From NCBI RefSeq assembly GCF_009760925.1, contig NZ_VRLV01000021.1, forward strand, positions 1-64,000: a DNA stretch of 64,000 nucleotides, in the 5' to 3' direction. The stretch comes from Nonomuraea typhae. Its GTDB lineage: Bacteria > Actinomycetota > Actinomycetes > Streptosporangiales > Streptosporangiaceae. Position numbers and translations under genes: made by a program. This document shows, piece after piece, positions 1 to 8,526 of this stretch. How positions within the stretch are numbered: position 1 is the stretch's first letter; each line of letters starts with the position of its first letter. The notes below the pieces were generated by a model, which was given only the letters and a program-made list of their open reading frames with translations, made no database searches and was not told the DNA's origin.

Positions 1-188
1 CGCTGTCCCTGTCGTCCTCGGTCGTCGACTCCTCACCCTTCTCCACCAGCGGCGCCCTCGTCGTCGCCAACTCCCAGGAGAGCGAGCGGGACTACATCTT
101 CCGCGGCCTCATGCGATGGGGATTCAGTATGATCGTCTTGGCGCCCCTGCTCACGTGGCTGCTCTTCCTGGCTCCCCAGTGGTCCTAG
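1..188 (+). CDS. C-terminus of an SLC13/MatC-like carboxylate transporter (partial)
   Basis: The 5' part lies outside the window; frame 3 is open to a TAG at 186-188 and gives 61 residues. A polar stretch containing SPFSTSGALVVAN is followed by a hydrophobic last helix (MIVLAPLLTWLLFLAPQW). This ending resembles dicarboxylate carriers of the MatC/SLC13 type, which take up C4 or malonate-like acids through the inner membrane; that is a family impression from a short tail. The IclR regulator starts 43 bp downstream on the same strand, a common arrangement for a catabolic transporter and its controller. Confidence 0.55.
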   Translation, partial: LSLSSSVVDSSPFSTSGALVVANSQESERDYIFRGLMRWGFSMIVLAPLLTWLLFLAPQWS

Positions 189-231
189 ACGAGGCGTCGT
201 CAACGCCCATCGGCCCTTGGAGACGGCGGAC

Positions 232-984
232 ATGTCGGAACCGCGCTCGAGCAACGGCGTGCAGTCGCTGGAACGAGCGTTCGGGCTGCTGGAACTGATG
301 GCCGAAGCAGGCGGCGAGTTACCGCTCAGCCGCCTGTCGGCCCTGTCCGGGCTGCCGCTGCCGACCATCCACCGCATCATGCGGACCCTCATGGCGTCCG
401 GCTATGTCCGGCAGCTTCCCTCGCGCGGCTACGCGCTGGGACCACGCCTGATCCGGCTCGGTGAGACCGCCTCCGGCATGTTCGCCACCTGGGCCCGGCC
501 GATCCTCGCCGACCTCGTCGACGTGGTCGGCGAGACCGCCAACATGGCGGTGATGGAAGCGGACCGGGCCGTGTACGTCGCGCAGGTCCCCTCGACCCAC
601 TCGGTGCGCATGTTCACCGAGGTAGGCCGCCGGGTCTACCTTCACTGCACCGGCGTGGGCAAGGCCCTGCTCGCTCAGCTCCCGCCCGAGGACGCGCGGG
701 CGATCGTCGAGCGCGCGGGCATGCCGGCGCAGACCCCCAACACCATCACCGACCCCGACCGGCTCATGGCCGACCTGGACGGCATCAGGCGGCGGGGCTA
801 CTGCGTGGACGATGCCGAGCAGGAGGCCGGGGTGCGGTGCGTGGCCGTGTCGGTCGCCGGTGCGCCCACGCTGTCGGCGATCTCCGTGTCGGGTCCGCAG
901 GGGCGCATCGGCGCCGAGGCGACCGAGATCATCGTGGCGCAGCTGCAGGCGGCGGTACCCCGGCTGCTGGCGGAGATCGTCTGA
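232..984 (+). CDS. IclR-family transcriptional regulator
   Basis: A 250-residue protein with an N-terminal winged helix (about residues 10-70; QSLERAFGLLELM and GLPLPTIHRIMRTL are the typical helices). An IclR effector-binding domain follows, with the usual GVGKALLAQLP and the C-terminal stretch on sensing small acids. The ATG at 232 is preferred over an in-frame TTG at 217 because GGAG lies at 219-222. It is probably a local controller of the transporter ending at 188. The ligand cannot be read from the sequence. Confidence 0.9.
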   Translation: MSEPRSSNGVQSLERAFGLLELMAEAGGELPLSRLSALSGLPLPTIHRIMRTLMASGYVRQLPSRGYALGPRLIRLGETASGMFATWARPILADLVDVVGETANMAVMEADRAVYVAQVPSTHSVRMFTEVGRRVYLHCTGVGKALLAQLPPEDARAIVERAGMPAQTPNTITDPDRLMADLDGIRRRGYCVDDAEQEAGVRCVAVSVAGAPTLSAISVSGPQGRIGAEATEIIVAQLQAAVPRLLAEIV

Positions 985-1038
985 CCCCGGCTGACGTGCC
1001 TGTTTCGAGGCCGCCGGGCCCGTCCGTGGTGATCGGCC

Positions 1039-1971
1039 TCAGTTGAGGAAGTCCCGCAGCGGCATGGCACGGCTCGGGTGCCGCAGTTTGCTCATCGTCT
1101 TGGCCTCGATCTGCCGGATGCGTTCCCGGGTGACCCCGTACACCTTGCCGATCTCGTCCAGGGTCTTCGGCTCGCCGTCCGCCAGGCCGTACCTCAGGGC
1201 GATGACGCCCGCCTCGCGCTCGGTGAGGTTGCCCAGGATCTCCCGGAGCTGTTCGCGCAGCAGCTCGTGGCCGATGATGTCCGTGGGGTCGCCGGCTTCG
1301 GCGTCCTCGATGAGGTCGCCGAGTTCGGTGTCGCCCTCGTCGCCGAGCTGGGTGCTCAGGGAGACCGGCGTGCGGGCGTAGCCCTTGATCTCCTTGACCT
1401 TCTCGGCGGTCAGCTCCGCGCGGAGGGCGATCTCCTCGTCGGAGGGTTCGCGGCCGAGTGACTGGAACAGCTCGCGCTGTGCCCGGCTCACCTTGTTGAT
1501 CAGCTCGTTCATGTGGACCGGGATGCGGATCGTGCGGGACTGGTCGGCCAGCGCCCGGCCGATCGCCTGCTTGATCCACCAGGTGGCGTAGGTGGAGAAC
1601 TTCAGCCCCAGCTTGTGGTCGAACTTCTCCACCGCCCGCATCAGCCCCGTGTTGCCCTCCTGGATGAGGTCGAGCAGGGGCAGGCCGCGTCCGGCCTGGC
1701 GCTTGGCGATCGAGACGACCAGGCGCAGGTTGGCCTCGATCATCTGGTCCTTGGCCAGGCGGCCGTGGGCGGCGATCCACTCCAGGTCGGCGCGGTCCTG
1801 CGGGGACAGGGCGTCGCGCTCGTGGTCGAGGCGTTCCTGGGCGAACAGCCCGGCTTCGATGCGCTCGCCGAGCGCCACCTCCTGCTGGGCGTCGAGCAGC
1901 CGGATCTTGCCGATCTGCTTGAGGTAGTCCTTGACCGGGTCGGTCGTCGCGGTCGTGGTGGTGGCTGCCAT
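1039..1971 (-). CDS. Group 2 (HrdB/SigA-like) RNA polymerase sigma factor
   Basis: A 310-residue primary-like sigma factor that lacks the long N-terminal region 1 of HrdB. Region 1.2 starts at DPVKDYLKQIGKI. Region 2 carries LRLVVSIAKRQAGRGLPLLD and the -10 reading helix FSTYATWWIKQAIGRAL. Region 3 is RIPVHMNELINK, and region 4 contains TLDEIGKVYGVTRERIRQIE. The length fits dispensable group 2 sigmas such as HrdA/C/D. A GGGAGG site precedes the ATG. The 336 bp upstream to the TetR gene hold no gene that I can support. Confidence 0.93.
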   Translation of the reverse strand: MAATTTTATTDPVKDYLKQIGKIRLLDAQQEVALGERIEAGLFAQERLDHERDALSPQDRADLEWIAAHGRLAKDQMIEANLRLVVSIAKRQAGRGLPLLDLIQEGNTGLMRAVEKFDHKLGLKFSTYATWWIKQAIGRALADQSRTIRIPVHMNELINKVSRAQRELFQSLGREPSDEEIALRAELTAEKVKEIKGYARTPVSLSTQLGDEGDTELGDLIEDAEAGDPTDIIGHELLREQLREILGNLTEREAGVIALRYGLADGEPKTLDEIGKVYGVTRERIRQIEAKTMSKLRHPSRAMPLRDFLN

Positions 1972-2307
1972 GGGGACCTCCCGGTGGTGAGCGGACGTGC
2001 GGCGGGCGGCGGTGGTGCGGGTGACGGTCAGTTCGGCTCCTGGTGGGCGGGGGTCAGTACGAGGCGCGGCGCGGGACCGCGGTGGATCGCCGCGTGAGGT
2101 ACGGCCGGGCCGCAGGGCTCAGGTCACGAGCCGGTACGGCGGAGCGGCGCGGTGACCGCGGGCCGTCGAGACGGGTGGTGGTGGCGCCGGTGATGGAGGT
2201 GGGCAGTTTGATCGGGATTGACTCTTGCATGCGAACCCTTCAGCTGTGCGAAACTTGCGACGATGGTAAGATTAGGTCAGAGTCATCAACTCGTCAAGAG
2301 GAAATTT

Positions 2308-2940
2308 ATGTCGGACGTAAAAATGCTCGGCCTGAGGGAGCTGAAGAAGCGGGAGACCCGCCAGGAGATCTCCGACCAGGCCACCCGCCTGTTCATCGAG
2401 CGGGGCTTCGAGGTGACGACGATCGCCGAGATCGCCGAGGCCGCGCGGGTGGCCAAGAAGACCGTCACGAACTACTTCGCCCGCAAGGAAGACCTGGCCT
2501 TCGACCACCACGAGGAGTTCGTGGCCACCCTGGCCGGCATCGTGGCCGGCAGGCAGCCGGGCGAGTCCGCCCTGGCCGCGCTCGAGAGGGTCTTCCTGGA
2601 GGCGGCCGAGCGGCAGGACCCGATGCTCGGCTTCACCCGCGGCGGGTTCGCGGAGATGATCGTGCGGTCGCCGACGCTCGTGGCCCGCCTGCGCGAGCTG
2701 ATGGAGCAGCGGGAGGAGGCGCTCGCCCGCGTGCTCGCGGCGGAAACGGGCGATGAGGGAGCCGTGCCCCGGGCGGTGGCGGCCCAGCTCGCCGTGCCGT
2801 ACCGGATCTTGCTTCAGCAGATCATGGAGCTCACGCTGGAAGGGGTGGACAACGCGCGGATCGCCGAGATCGTGGCGGCGTCCGGGCGCGAGGTGTTCGC
2901 GCTCATGGAGCCGTCGTTCGGGAGCTACGCGGTCCGGTGA
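2308..2940 (+). CDS. TetR/AcrR-family transcriptional regulator
   Basis: A 210-residue regulator. The N-terminal HTH (about residues 15-60) reads ATRLFIERGFEVTTIAEIAE then KTVTNYFARKEDL, which is diagnostic of TetR. The all-helical C-terminal domain is variable, so the ligand is unknown. The ATG at 2308 follows AAGAGGAAATTT and gives the usual short N-terminal arm. The upstream sequence is AT-rich for this genome and probably holds its promoter, but no convincing -35/-10 pair was found. The sigma gene diverges upstream. Confidence 0.9.
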   Translation: MSDVKMLGLRELKKRETRQEISDQATRLFIERGFEVTTIAEIAEAARVAKKTVTNYFARKEDLAFDHHEEFVATLAGIVAGRQPGESALAALERVFLEAAERQDPMLGFTRGGFAEMIVRSPTLVARLRELMEQREEALARVLAAETGDEGAVPRAVAAQLAVPYRILLQQIMELTLEGVDNARIAEIVAASGREVFALMEPSFGSYAVR

Positions 2941-3103
2941 ACCGGCTCCGCCGCCGTCCGGCCGCTTCGGCGGGTAGGTTGGCTGACGGCCGGTTCGGGG
3001 GTCACGGCCGGTCGGGAGACGTGGTGAGACAGCGGCCCTTCCTCGCCGCCCGGATCGACCAGTGGGCACGCCGGCATCCCCGGCGGCTGGATCTGGCGCT
3101 GGC

Positions 3104-3443
3104 CGTGCTGCTCTGGCAGGAACGCCAGCCGCGGCTGCAGGTAGCCGCGCCAGCCGACCTCTTCGGCGAACGCCAGGATCGGGCCGGTGACGCAGACGGC
3201 GAGCACCGATTGCGGCCAGTCGCCCTGGACGGAGAACCGCTCGAAGCCGAGCACGACGGCGGCCGTGGTGGCGAGCAGGCAGACCCCGGCGGTGGTGACG
3301 GCCGCGACCGGCCACGTCCGCAGGCCGAGCCGTCCCAGCCCGAGCCGCCGCCAGCCCTCGCGGGAGTACCCCTCGCGGGTGACGACGAGCCCAGCCTTCC
3401 CGAAAGCCTGGTCCGGGCCATCCACCCCCGATCGGAACCGCAT
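3104..3443 (-). pseudogene. CPBP-family intramembrane glutamic protease fragment
   Basis: The fragment retains the signature EEVGWRGYLQPRL, in which the two glutamates and the arginine belong to the CPBP (Abi/Rce1-like) active site. Two hydrophobic segments lie just before it. The start of a normal roughly 250-residue protein is missing, and after FLPEQ the frame turns into low-quality sequence without the later HxxN-type helices. I read it as a remnant truncated at both ends. It lies between the TetR gene and the I36 pair. Confidence 0.6.
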
Positions 3444-3476
3444 GCTCCCGGGACTAGTACCGCGGTCGCAGAGGTT

Positions 3477-3848
3477 CTAGCACTCGCCGCGCCACGTCAC
3501 GCTCTGCACCCAGCCGCCGCCGTTCGGCACCTCGTCATCAAGGGAGAAATTCTCCTTGCTTCCGTCGTAGTAGTAGTGAAGACAGGTGCTGTGCCGCGTG
3601 CTGCCCGTGTACCACACCACCTGAATGTGGTCCTGTCCCGGATCGCGGTTGCCGTTGTTGACCAGGTAGCGGAAAGACTGCGCGCCCGACCAGTTCCCTT
3701 CCGATTTGCGGATGACGCTGTAGGGCGTGTCATAGGCGCACCAGTTTCCGGCCGGGCAGTTGGGCACGTTGCCGCTGGCCGACGCCGGGGCGGTGGCGGA
3801 CAGAAGGGTGGCGGCCATGACCGCGGCCATGGTGAGAGAACGGCGCAT
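3477..3848 (-). CDS. Secreted peptidase inhibitor family I36-like protein, copy 2
   Basis: 123 residues with a Sec signal peptide (MRRSLTMAAVMAATLLSATA, cleavage near ASA). The mature part has four cysteines, NCPAGNWCAYD near the start, LVNNGNRDPGQDHIQV in the middle and a WRGEC end. This layout matches small beta/gamma-crystallin-like I36 inhibitors of actinomycetes (SMI type). An AAAGG site precedes the ATG. It is the second gene of a tandem pair with the gene at 3872-4231; the two share the C-terminal VTWRGEC. Inhibition of proteases is inferred from the family. Confidence 0.8.
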   Translation of the reverse strand: MRRSLTMAAVMAATLLSATAPASASGNVPNCPAGNWCAYDTPYSVIRKSEGNWSGAQSFRYLVNNGNRDPGQDHIQVVWYTGSTRHSTCLHYYYDGSKENFSLDDEVPNGGGWVQSVTWRGEC

Positions 3849-3871
3849 GGGGATCCTTTCGTGGTCGGGGT

Positions 3872-4231
3872 TCAGCATTCGCCGCGCCAGGTGACCGACC
3901 TCAAACGGGCGATGCCGGGTTCGAACTGCCACTCGCCGGGGCCCGGGTTGTAGTGCAGGCAGCGGGAGTGCCATTGGCCGTCCTTCACATAGCCGACCTG
4001 GATGTGGTCCCGCCAGGGGTCGTAGTTGCCGTTGTTGATGATTCCGCTGAACTCGACGTCGCCGGTCCAGTTGCCCTCACTCATGGGGCCGTAGCCGTAC
4101 CCCCAGTTGTAGGCGCACCAGAAGCCGGATTTGCAGTACGGCAGATCGGGGCCCGCCTGCGCGGGGGCCGAGGCGCCGGCCACCAGGACGGCTGCGAACG
4201 TCAAGGCCGCAGCCACACGGCGAAGTTTCAT
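3872..4231 (-). CDS. Secreted peptidase inhibitor family I36-like protein, copy 1
   Basis: 119 residues: signal peptide (MKLRRVAAALTFAAVLVAGA...AQA), then YCKSGFWCAYNWGYG, a central IINNGNYDPWRDHIQVGY and the terminal VTWRGEC. It is paralogous to the next gene downstream (24 bp away), so the pair arose by tandem duplication and then diverged. AGGAAAGG precedes the ATG. A regulator and a secreted subtilisin lie on the other strand just to the right, which makes protease control a plausible but unproven role. Confidence 0.8.
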   Translation of the reverse strand: MKLRRVAAALTFAAVLVAGASAPAQAGPDLPYCKSGFWCAYNWGYGYGPMSEGNWTGDVEFSGIINNGNYDPWRDHIQVGYVKDGQWHSRCLHYNPGPGEWQFEPGIARLRSVTWRGEC

Positions 4232-4337
4232 CGATGGCCTTTCCTGTCGAATCCTCGCGGCTCACCCTAGGAAGCACTTCTGGCGCCGCCCATCCTTTGC
4301 GTTGTGCCGCAAATGATCTCGATGAGAGGGTGACGGC

Positions 4338-5294
4338 GTGATCCGCATCCACCTGTCCCAAGGCGACCTCGGGAACGTGCGCGTGAGCGCGCGGGCCGAC
4401 CTGCGCAACGAGTTGCTCCTGGGTGCCGCCCTGGTCGCCGGGCGCGCTCCCGCGGGCCGGCTGGCCGAATGGCGGCGCGGTGCGCTCGGCGGCCTGGGCA
4501 GGGGCGTTCTTCCCCTCACCACCCTGTGCCGGACGTTGCACACCCTCCCGGACTTCTACTGCGGTCACGCCGAAACCGATCTCACCGTCAGCGACGAGTC
4601 CGCGGCTCACTACGCCGATCGCATGCTCCGCCGGCGGTTCGCCACGCCGTACATCATGGCTTTGGCAGACGGCAGCCCGGTCGCGCTCGCCGCGCTCAAC
4701 GACGCCGTCGCCGCCTTCAGCGCCGCCGCCATCGTCCCCTGGGAGAGCCGCATCGCCTCGGCGGTGAGCGCCGCGGGCGCCGAGATCGGCGGGCGGATCG
4801 CCCGCCTCGGCGTGACCGGCGCGCTCAACACCCTGCACCCGGCCATCAGCGCCGATCACACGAGCGTCTCCGTCGGGACCGTCAGCGACGGCGACCTCGA
4901 CCTGGACGGCCGGATCCTGCTCATCCAGCCCACTTCGCTCGCCGTACGGCCGGCCGTCTGCGTCAAGCACCTCGGCCACCTCGTCGTGCACGTTCCCGCC
5001 GGGCGGGACCTGCGCCAGGGACGTCCCCCTCGGGCGCTCGCCAACCTTCTGGGGCCCCAGCGGGCGGCGGCGCTGGTCACCATCGCCGCCAACCCGGCCA
5101 TCACCACCGGCGAACTCGCCCGCGAGCTCGGCCTCTCGCCCGCCGCCGCCTCCAGGCAGGCAGGCGTGCTGCGTGAATCCGAGCTGATCACCACGGAACG
5201 TGCGGGGAAGACCGTCCACCACGCCGTGACGGCTCTGGGCGCCGCGATGATCGGGGTTCCTGGCGGTGTTCCGTCACCCTCAACACCCTCATAA
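4338..5294 (+). CDS. ArsR-like winged-helix regulator with a long N-terminal sensor region
   Basis: 318 residues starting at a GTG behind GAGAGGG. The last 75 residues form a winged helix (AANPAITTGELARELGLSPA followed by ASRQAGVLRESELI), as in ArsR/MarR-like proteins. The first 230 residues begin with IRIHLSQGDLGNVRVSARAD, the pattern of the actinomycete DUF5937/HTH_20 regulators. The sensor part is uncharacterised. It is divergent from the I36 pair and 91 bp ahead of the subtilisin gene, so either could be its target. Confidence 0.75.
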   Translation: MIRIHLSQGDLGNVRVSARADLRNELLLGAALVAGRAPAGRLAEWRRGALGGLGRGVLPLTTLCRTLHTLPDFYCGHAETDLTVSDESAAHYADRMLRRRFATPYIMALADGSPVALAALNDAVAAFSAAAIVPWESRIASAVSAAGAEIGGRIARLGVTGALNTLHPAISADHTSVSVGTVSDGDLDLDGRILLIQPTSLAVRPAVCVKHLGHLVVHVPAGRDLRQGRPPRALANLLGPQRAAALVTIAANPAITTGELARELGLSPAAASRQAGVLRESELITTERAGKTVHHAVTALGAAMIGVPGGVPSPSTPS

Positions 5295-5385
5295 CGAGCC
5301 AGTCACGAATCCCCGCAAAGCTAGCCGAACCGGAAAACGACCTTCACATTGACGGCGAGCTCTTTCCGTCACACGGGAGGTTTGC

Positions 5386-7089
5386 GTGAAACGCGTCATC
5401 ATGGTCTCGGCAGTCGCCTTACTCGTCGGCGCCGCCCTGACCTCACCGGTGCAAGCTCAGCCGCAAGGCCAGGAAACCGAATACGTGGTGCTGTACAAGG
5501 AGGGCGCCACCGGCGGACGGCAGGCGGTCGAGGCGGCGGGCGGCGTCGTCCTCAAGGAGAACACGGCGGTCGGCCTGGCCACCGTGCGGACCGGGCGGGC
5601 GGACTTCGCCGCCGCGCTGGCGAAGGACGGGGCGATCGAGGGAGTCGCCGGGAACCGGGTCATCGGGCAGGCGCCGCCCCTGGCAAAGGCCACGGGTACG
5701 GCCCGCCGTACCGACGCCGTGGAGAAGGAGGGGCGAGAGGCCGGAGGCGCCCGGGGAACGGCCGGAAAGCCGCGGCCGGACGCCGAGCCGCTGGCCGAGC
5801 TGCAGTGGGACATGAAGCAGATCCACGCGACCGCGGACGGATCCTACCGATACGACCAGGGGAGCCGCGGAGTCACCGTGGCGATCCTGGACACCGGGGT
5901 GGACGGCACCCATCCGGACATCGCGCCCAACTTCAACGCCGCGCTCAGCCGCAACTTCACCACCGACATCCCGGCCGACGCCAACGGGGCGCCGGTCGAC
6001 GGGCCGTGCGAGGCCGAGGCCGACCGTTCCTGTGAGGACGCGGCCAACGTCGACGAGAACGGGCACGGCACGCACGTGGCCTCGTCCATCGGCTCGCCGA
6101 TCAACCGGCTGGGCATCGCGGGCGTGGCGCCCAAGGTGACGCTGGTGAACCTGCGCGCCGGGCAGGACTCGGGGTACTTCTTCCTGCAGCCCAGCGTGGA
6201 CGCGCTGACGTTCGCCGGCGACCACGGCATCGACGTGGTCAACATGAGCTACTACATCGATCCGTGGCTGTTCAACTGCACGGACAACCCGGCCGACTCC
6301 CCGGAGAACCGGGCCGAGCAGGGCGTGATCATCAAGGCGACCCAGCGGGCCCTGGACTACGCCCACCGGCGCGGGGTCACGTTGGTGGCGGCGGCCGGCA
6401 ACCAGGGCGCCGACTTCACCAAGACCTTCGTGGACACCACCAGCCCCGACTTCGCCAGCGAGCCCGGCGAGGCGCCGTACTCGCGGACCGTCCCGCCGAG
6501 CTGCGTCCATCTGCCGGGGGAGGGCAACCATGTGATCGCCGTGTCGGCTCTGGGCATCAGCAAGCGCAAGTCGTACTTCTCCACCTTCGGCAACGGATAC
6601 ATCGACGTGTCGGCGCCCGGCGGTGACGTCTACGACACCCCGGCCAACACCCGCGACGTCACCAAGGCCACGCTGTCGGCCTACCCCGAGCAGCTGGCCA
6701 GGGAGAACGGCGAACTGAACCCCGACGGCACGCCCAACGTGGACTACGTGGTCAGGGACTGCAGGGGCACCACGTGCGCCTACTACCAGTACCTGCAGGG
6801 CACCTCGATGGCCTCGCCGCGCACCGCCGGCGTGGCCGCGCTGATCGTCAGCAGGTACGGTCACCGCGACCCCCGGCACGGCGGCAAGACGCTGGCTCCC
6901 GCGATCGTGGAAAAGGTGTTGAAGGGCACGGCGACCAAGACCCCTTGCCCGACGCCGCCCGCTTTCACCTACACCCGGCACCTCCCCAACGGGACCACGG
7001 TGACGGCCACGCACCTGTGCGAGGGAAACCGGGGCGGTAACGGCTTCTACGGCGCCGGTCTCGTCGACGCGCTCAGAGCGGTCCGCTGA
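5386..7089 (+). CDS. Secreted S8 (subtilisin-like) serine protease
   Basis: 567 residues with a signal peptide (MKRVIMVSAVALLVGAALTS...VQA). An I9-like propeptide (about residues 28-85, YVVLYKEGATGG...) and the catalytic S8 domain follow. The triad is visible: Asp169 in VAILDTGVDGTHPDI, His227 in NGHGTHVAS and Ser474 in GTSMASP. The oxyanion Asn339 sits in AAAGNQG. Cysteine pairs in the insert regions suggest disulfides in the extracellular enzyme. It has a GTG start behind GGGAGG and ends at a strong terminator. Confidence 0.93.
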   Translation: MKRVIMVSAVALLVGAALTSPVQAQPQGQETEYVVLYKEGATGGRQAVEAAGGVVLKENTAVGLATVRTGRADFAAALAKDGAIEGVAGNRVIGQAPPLAKATGTARRTDAVEKEGREAGGARGTAGKPRPDAEPLAELQWDMKQIHATADGSYRYDQGSRGVTVAILDTGVDGTHPDIAPNFNAALSRNFTTDIPADANGAPVDGPCEAEADRSCEDAANVDENGHGTHVASSIGSPINRLGIAGVAPKVTLVNLRAGQDSGYFFLQPSVDALTFAGDHGIDVVNMSYYIDPWLFNCTDNPADSPENRAEQGVIIKATQRALDYAHRRGVTLVAAAGNQGADFTKTFVDTTSPDFASEPGEAPYSRTVPPSCVHLPGEGNHVIAVSALGISKRKSYFSTFGNGYIDVSAPGGDVYDTPANTRDVTKATLSAYPEQLARENGELNPDGTPNVDYVVRDCRGTTCAYYQYLQGTSMASPRTAGVAALIVSRYGHRDPRHGGKTLAPAIVEKVLKGTATKTPCPTPPAFTYTRHLPNGTTVTATHLCEGNRGGNGFYGAGLVDALRAVR

Positions 7090-7095
7090 AACAAT

Positions 7096-7129
7096 CCCGG
7101 CCGGGGCGCTGTTTCGCGCTCCGGCCGGG
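7096..7129 (+). terminator. Intrinsic terminator after the subtilisin gene
   Basis: A 14-bp GC-rich stem with one mismatch (CCCGGCCGGGGCGC against GCGCTCCGGCCGGG) and a 6-nt loop, seven bases after the stop codon. It is followed by TAAAAAT rather than a T-run, as is frequent in high-GC actinomycetes. Confidence 0.75.
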
Positions 7130-7230
7130 TAAAAATACCCGAATAGAAGGTTTGTGGCGCTTGACGTTTGCCTGCGGCGGCGAGTCAGGATGAGAGAAAC
7201 AAAAGAACGGAGAAACAGCGGGAGGATCTT

Positions 7231-7587
7231 ATGCTTAAAGAAGCGTCCGCTGTAAGCGCCCTGGTGGTCGCCGTCGCACTCTTCCCTTCGACGGACGCGC
7301 CGGTACAAGCCGCCAAAGTCAGCGCCGCGCCCTGCAGCCAGGCATTCGCACACGCACCGAACTGCCAGTGGTGGGAGAAGGACGGCCAGAAGTGCCTGTA
7401 CTGCAAGCAAAAGAAGAAGAAGGGCGGCGGCTGGAAGAAGAAGTACTGCGAGTGGAAGGGAAAGGAAGACGCGGACACGATCGACTGCACATGGGCGGCG
7501 TCACCGACCCAGACCAAGCCGAATCGCTTCTGCAAGACCTGCGTCAACGAGAGGACCGGGAAGGTGGTCTCCAGGGAGTGCTCCTGA
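7231..7587 (+). CDS. Small secreted, lysine- and cysteine-rich protein of unknown function
   Basis: 118 residues from an ATG with GGGAGG seven bases upstream. A hydrophobic N-terminus (SAVSALVVAVALFPS) suggests export. The mature part has eight or more cysteines and a strongly basic patch (CKQKKKKGGGWKKKYCEW). I do not recognise a family. A disulfide-bonded, polyanion-binding or antimicrobial-like exoprotein would fit, but that is speculation. It directly follows the terminator of the protease gene, so it is probably transcribed on its own. Confidence 0.65.
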   Translation: MLKEASAVSALVVAVALFPSTDAPVQAAKVSAAPCSQAFAHAPNCQWWEKDGQKCLYCKQKKKKGGGWKKKYCEWKGKEDADTIDCTWAASPTQTKPNRFCKTCVNERTGKVVSRECS

Positions 7588-7701
7588 CGGTCCGGCGCCG
7601 GGCCGAGGGCCTTCCGTCTTCGGCCCGAGGGCTTCCGGACTAGGACGAAGGGCCGAGCCGTACCGAGGAAGTGTGCTTGTCCCGCCGCGGTTAGCGTGGA
7701 C

Positions 7702-8496
7702 ATGACTTCAACTCCGGTTCCGCGCCACGACAGCGTCGTCCACTACGAGATCGAGGGCACCGGGCCCGGCCTGGTGCTGGTGCACGGCGTGGGCGGGGGC
7801 GCCGCCAAGACGTTCGGCAACATCGCCGGTGAGTTCGGCGGGACGGTCATCCGGCCGGACCTCAGCGGCAGCGGCCAGACCACCGACGACGGCGGCGAGC
7901 TGACGCTGGACCTGCTCTCCGCCCAGGTGATCGCCGCCATCGAGGCGTCCGGCAAGGGCAGGGTGGATGTGCTCGGATTCTCGCTCGGCGCGGTCGTGTC
8001 GGCGGCGGTCGCGGCCGAGCGTCCCGACCTGGTGCGCAAGCTGGTCCTGGTCGGGGGCACGGCCACGACGACGGGCCCGCGTGACAGGTTCAACTTCACG
8101 CTTTGGCGCGATCTGCTCGCGGCCGACCCTGAGACGTTCAAGCGGTTCGGCACGTTGCAGGCGTTCAGCCCGGCGCTGCTTGACGCCTTCGGGCACGAGG
8201 GGCTGGCGCAGTCGCTGAAGGACGACTGGGCTCCGGGCACCGGGCGGCAGCTCGCACTGTCGATCGGGCTGGACATCCGGCCGCTGCTGGGGAAGATCGA
8301 GGCGCCGACCCTGGTCGTCGGGCTCGCGGACGATCAGGCGATTCCGGTGGAGGGGTCGCGGGCGCTGCACGCGGGCATCACGGGCAGCCGGCTGGTGGAG
8401 GTGCCGGGCGGGCACATGGACTGGCTGGTTCAGCCGGGCCAGGTGCTGCCGCACGTGCTCGACTTCCTCGGGAGCCGACACCCCGACGCCGAGTAA
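7702..8496 (+). CDS. Alpha/beta-fold hydrolase
   Basis: 264 residues. The oxyanion motif LVLVHGVGGG is followed by the nucleophile elbow GFSLGA (Ser94), the acid in VVGLADDQAIP and the histidine in PGGHMDWL, so the triad is complete. It lacks a signal peptide. A GTG six bases upstream is an alternative start; with either, the leader is very short. The substrate is not predictable. The LysR gene converges from the right. Confidence 0.85.
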   Translation: MTSTPVPRHDSVVHYEIEGTGPGLVLVHGVGGGAAKTFGNIAGEFGGTVIRPDLSGSGQTTDDGGELTLDLLSAQVIAAIEASGKGRVDVLGFSLGAVVSAAVAAERPDLVRKLVLVGGTATTTGPRDRFNFTLWRDLLAADPETFKRFGTLQAFSPALLDAFGHEGLAQSLKDDWAPGTGRQLALSIGLDIRPLLGKIEAPTLVVGLADDQAIPVEGSRALHAGITGSRLVEVPGGHMDWLVQPGQVLPHVLDFLGSRHPDAE

Positions 8497-8526
8497 CCCG
8501 CAGGGGAAGCCGGCTGAGGGCACGCG

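Noticed and set aside
2218..2272. TTGACT at 2218 and TAAGAT at 2267 as a promoter
   Set aside because: The two boxes are 43 bp apart and neither has a partner at 16-19 bp.
2218..2307. N-terminal extension of the TetR regulator from a TTG at 2218
   Set aside because: The ATG at 2308 has a good ribosome site and gives the normal TetR N-terminus; the extension lacks family features.
5443..7410. 655-codon open frame antisense to the subtilisin gene
   Set aside because: Its sequence is Arg/Gly/Val-rich shadow translation; the plus-strand frame has the full S8 triad and a signal peptide.
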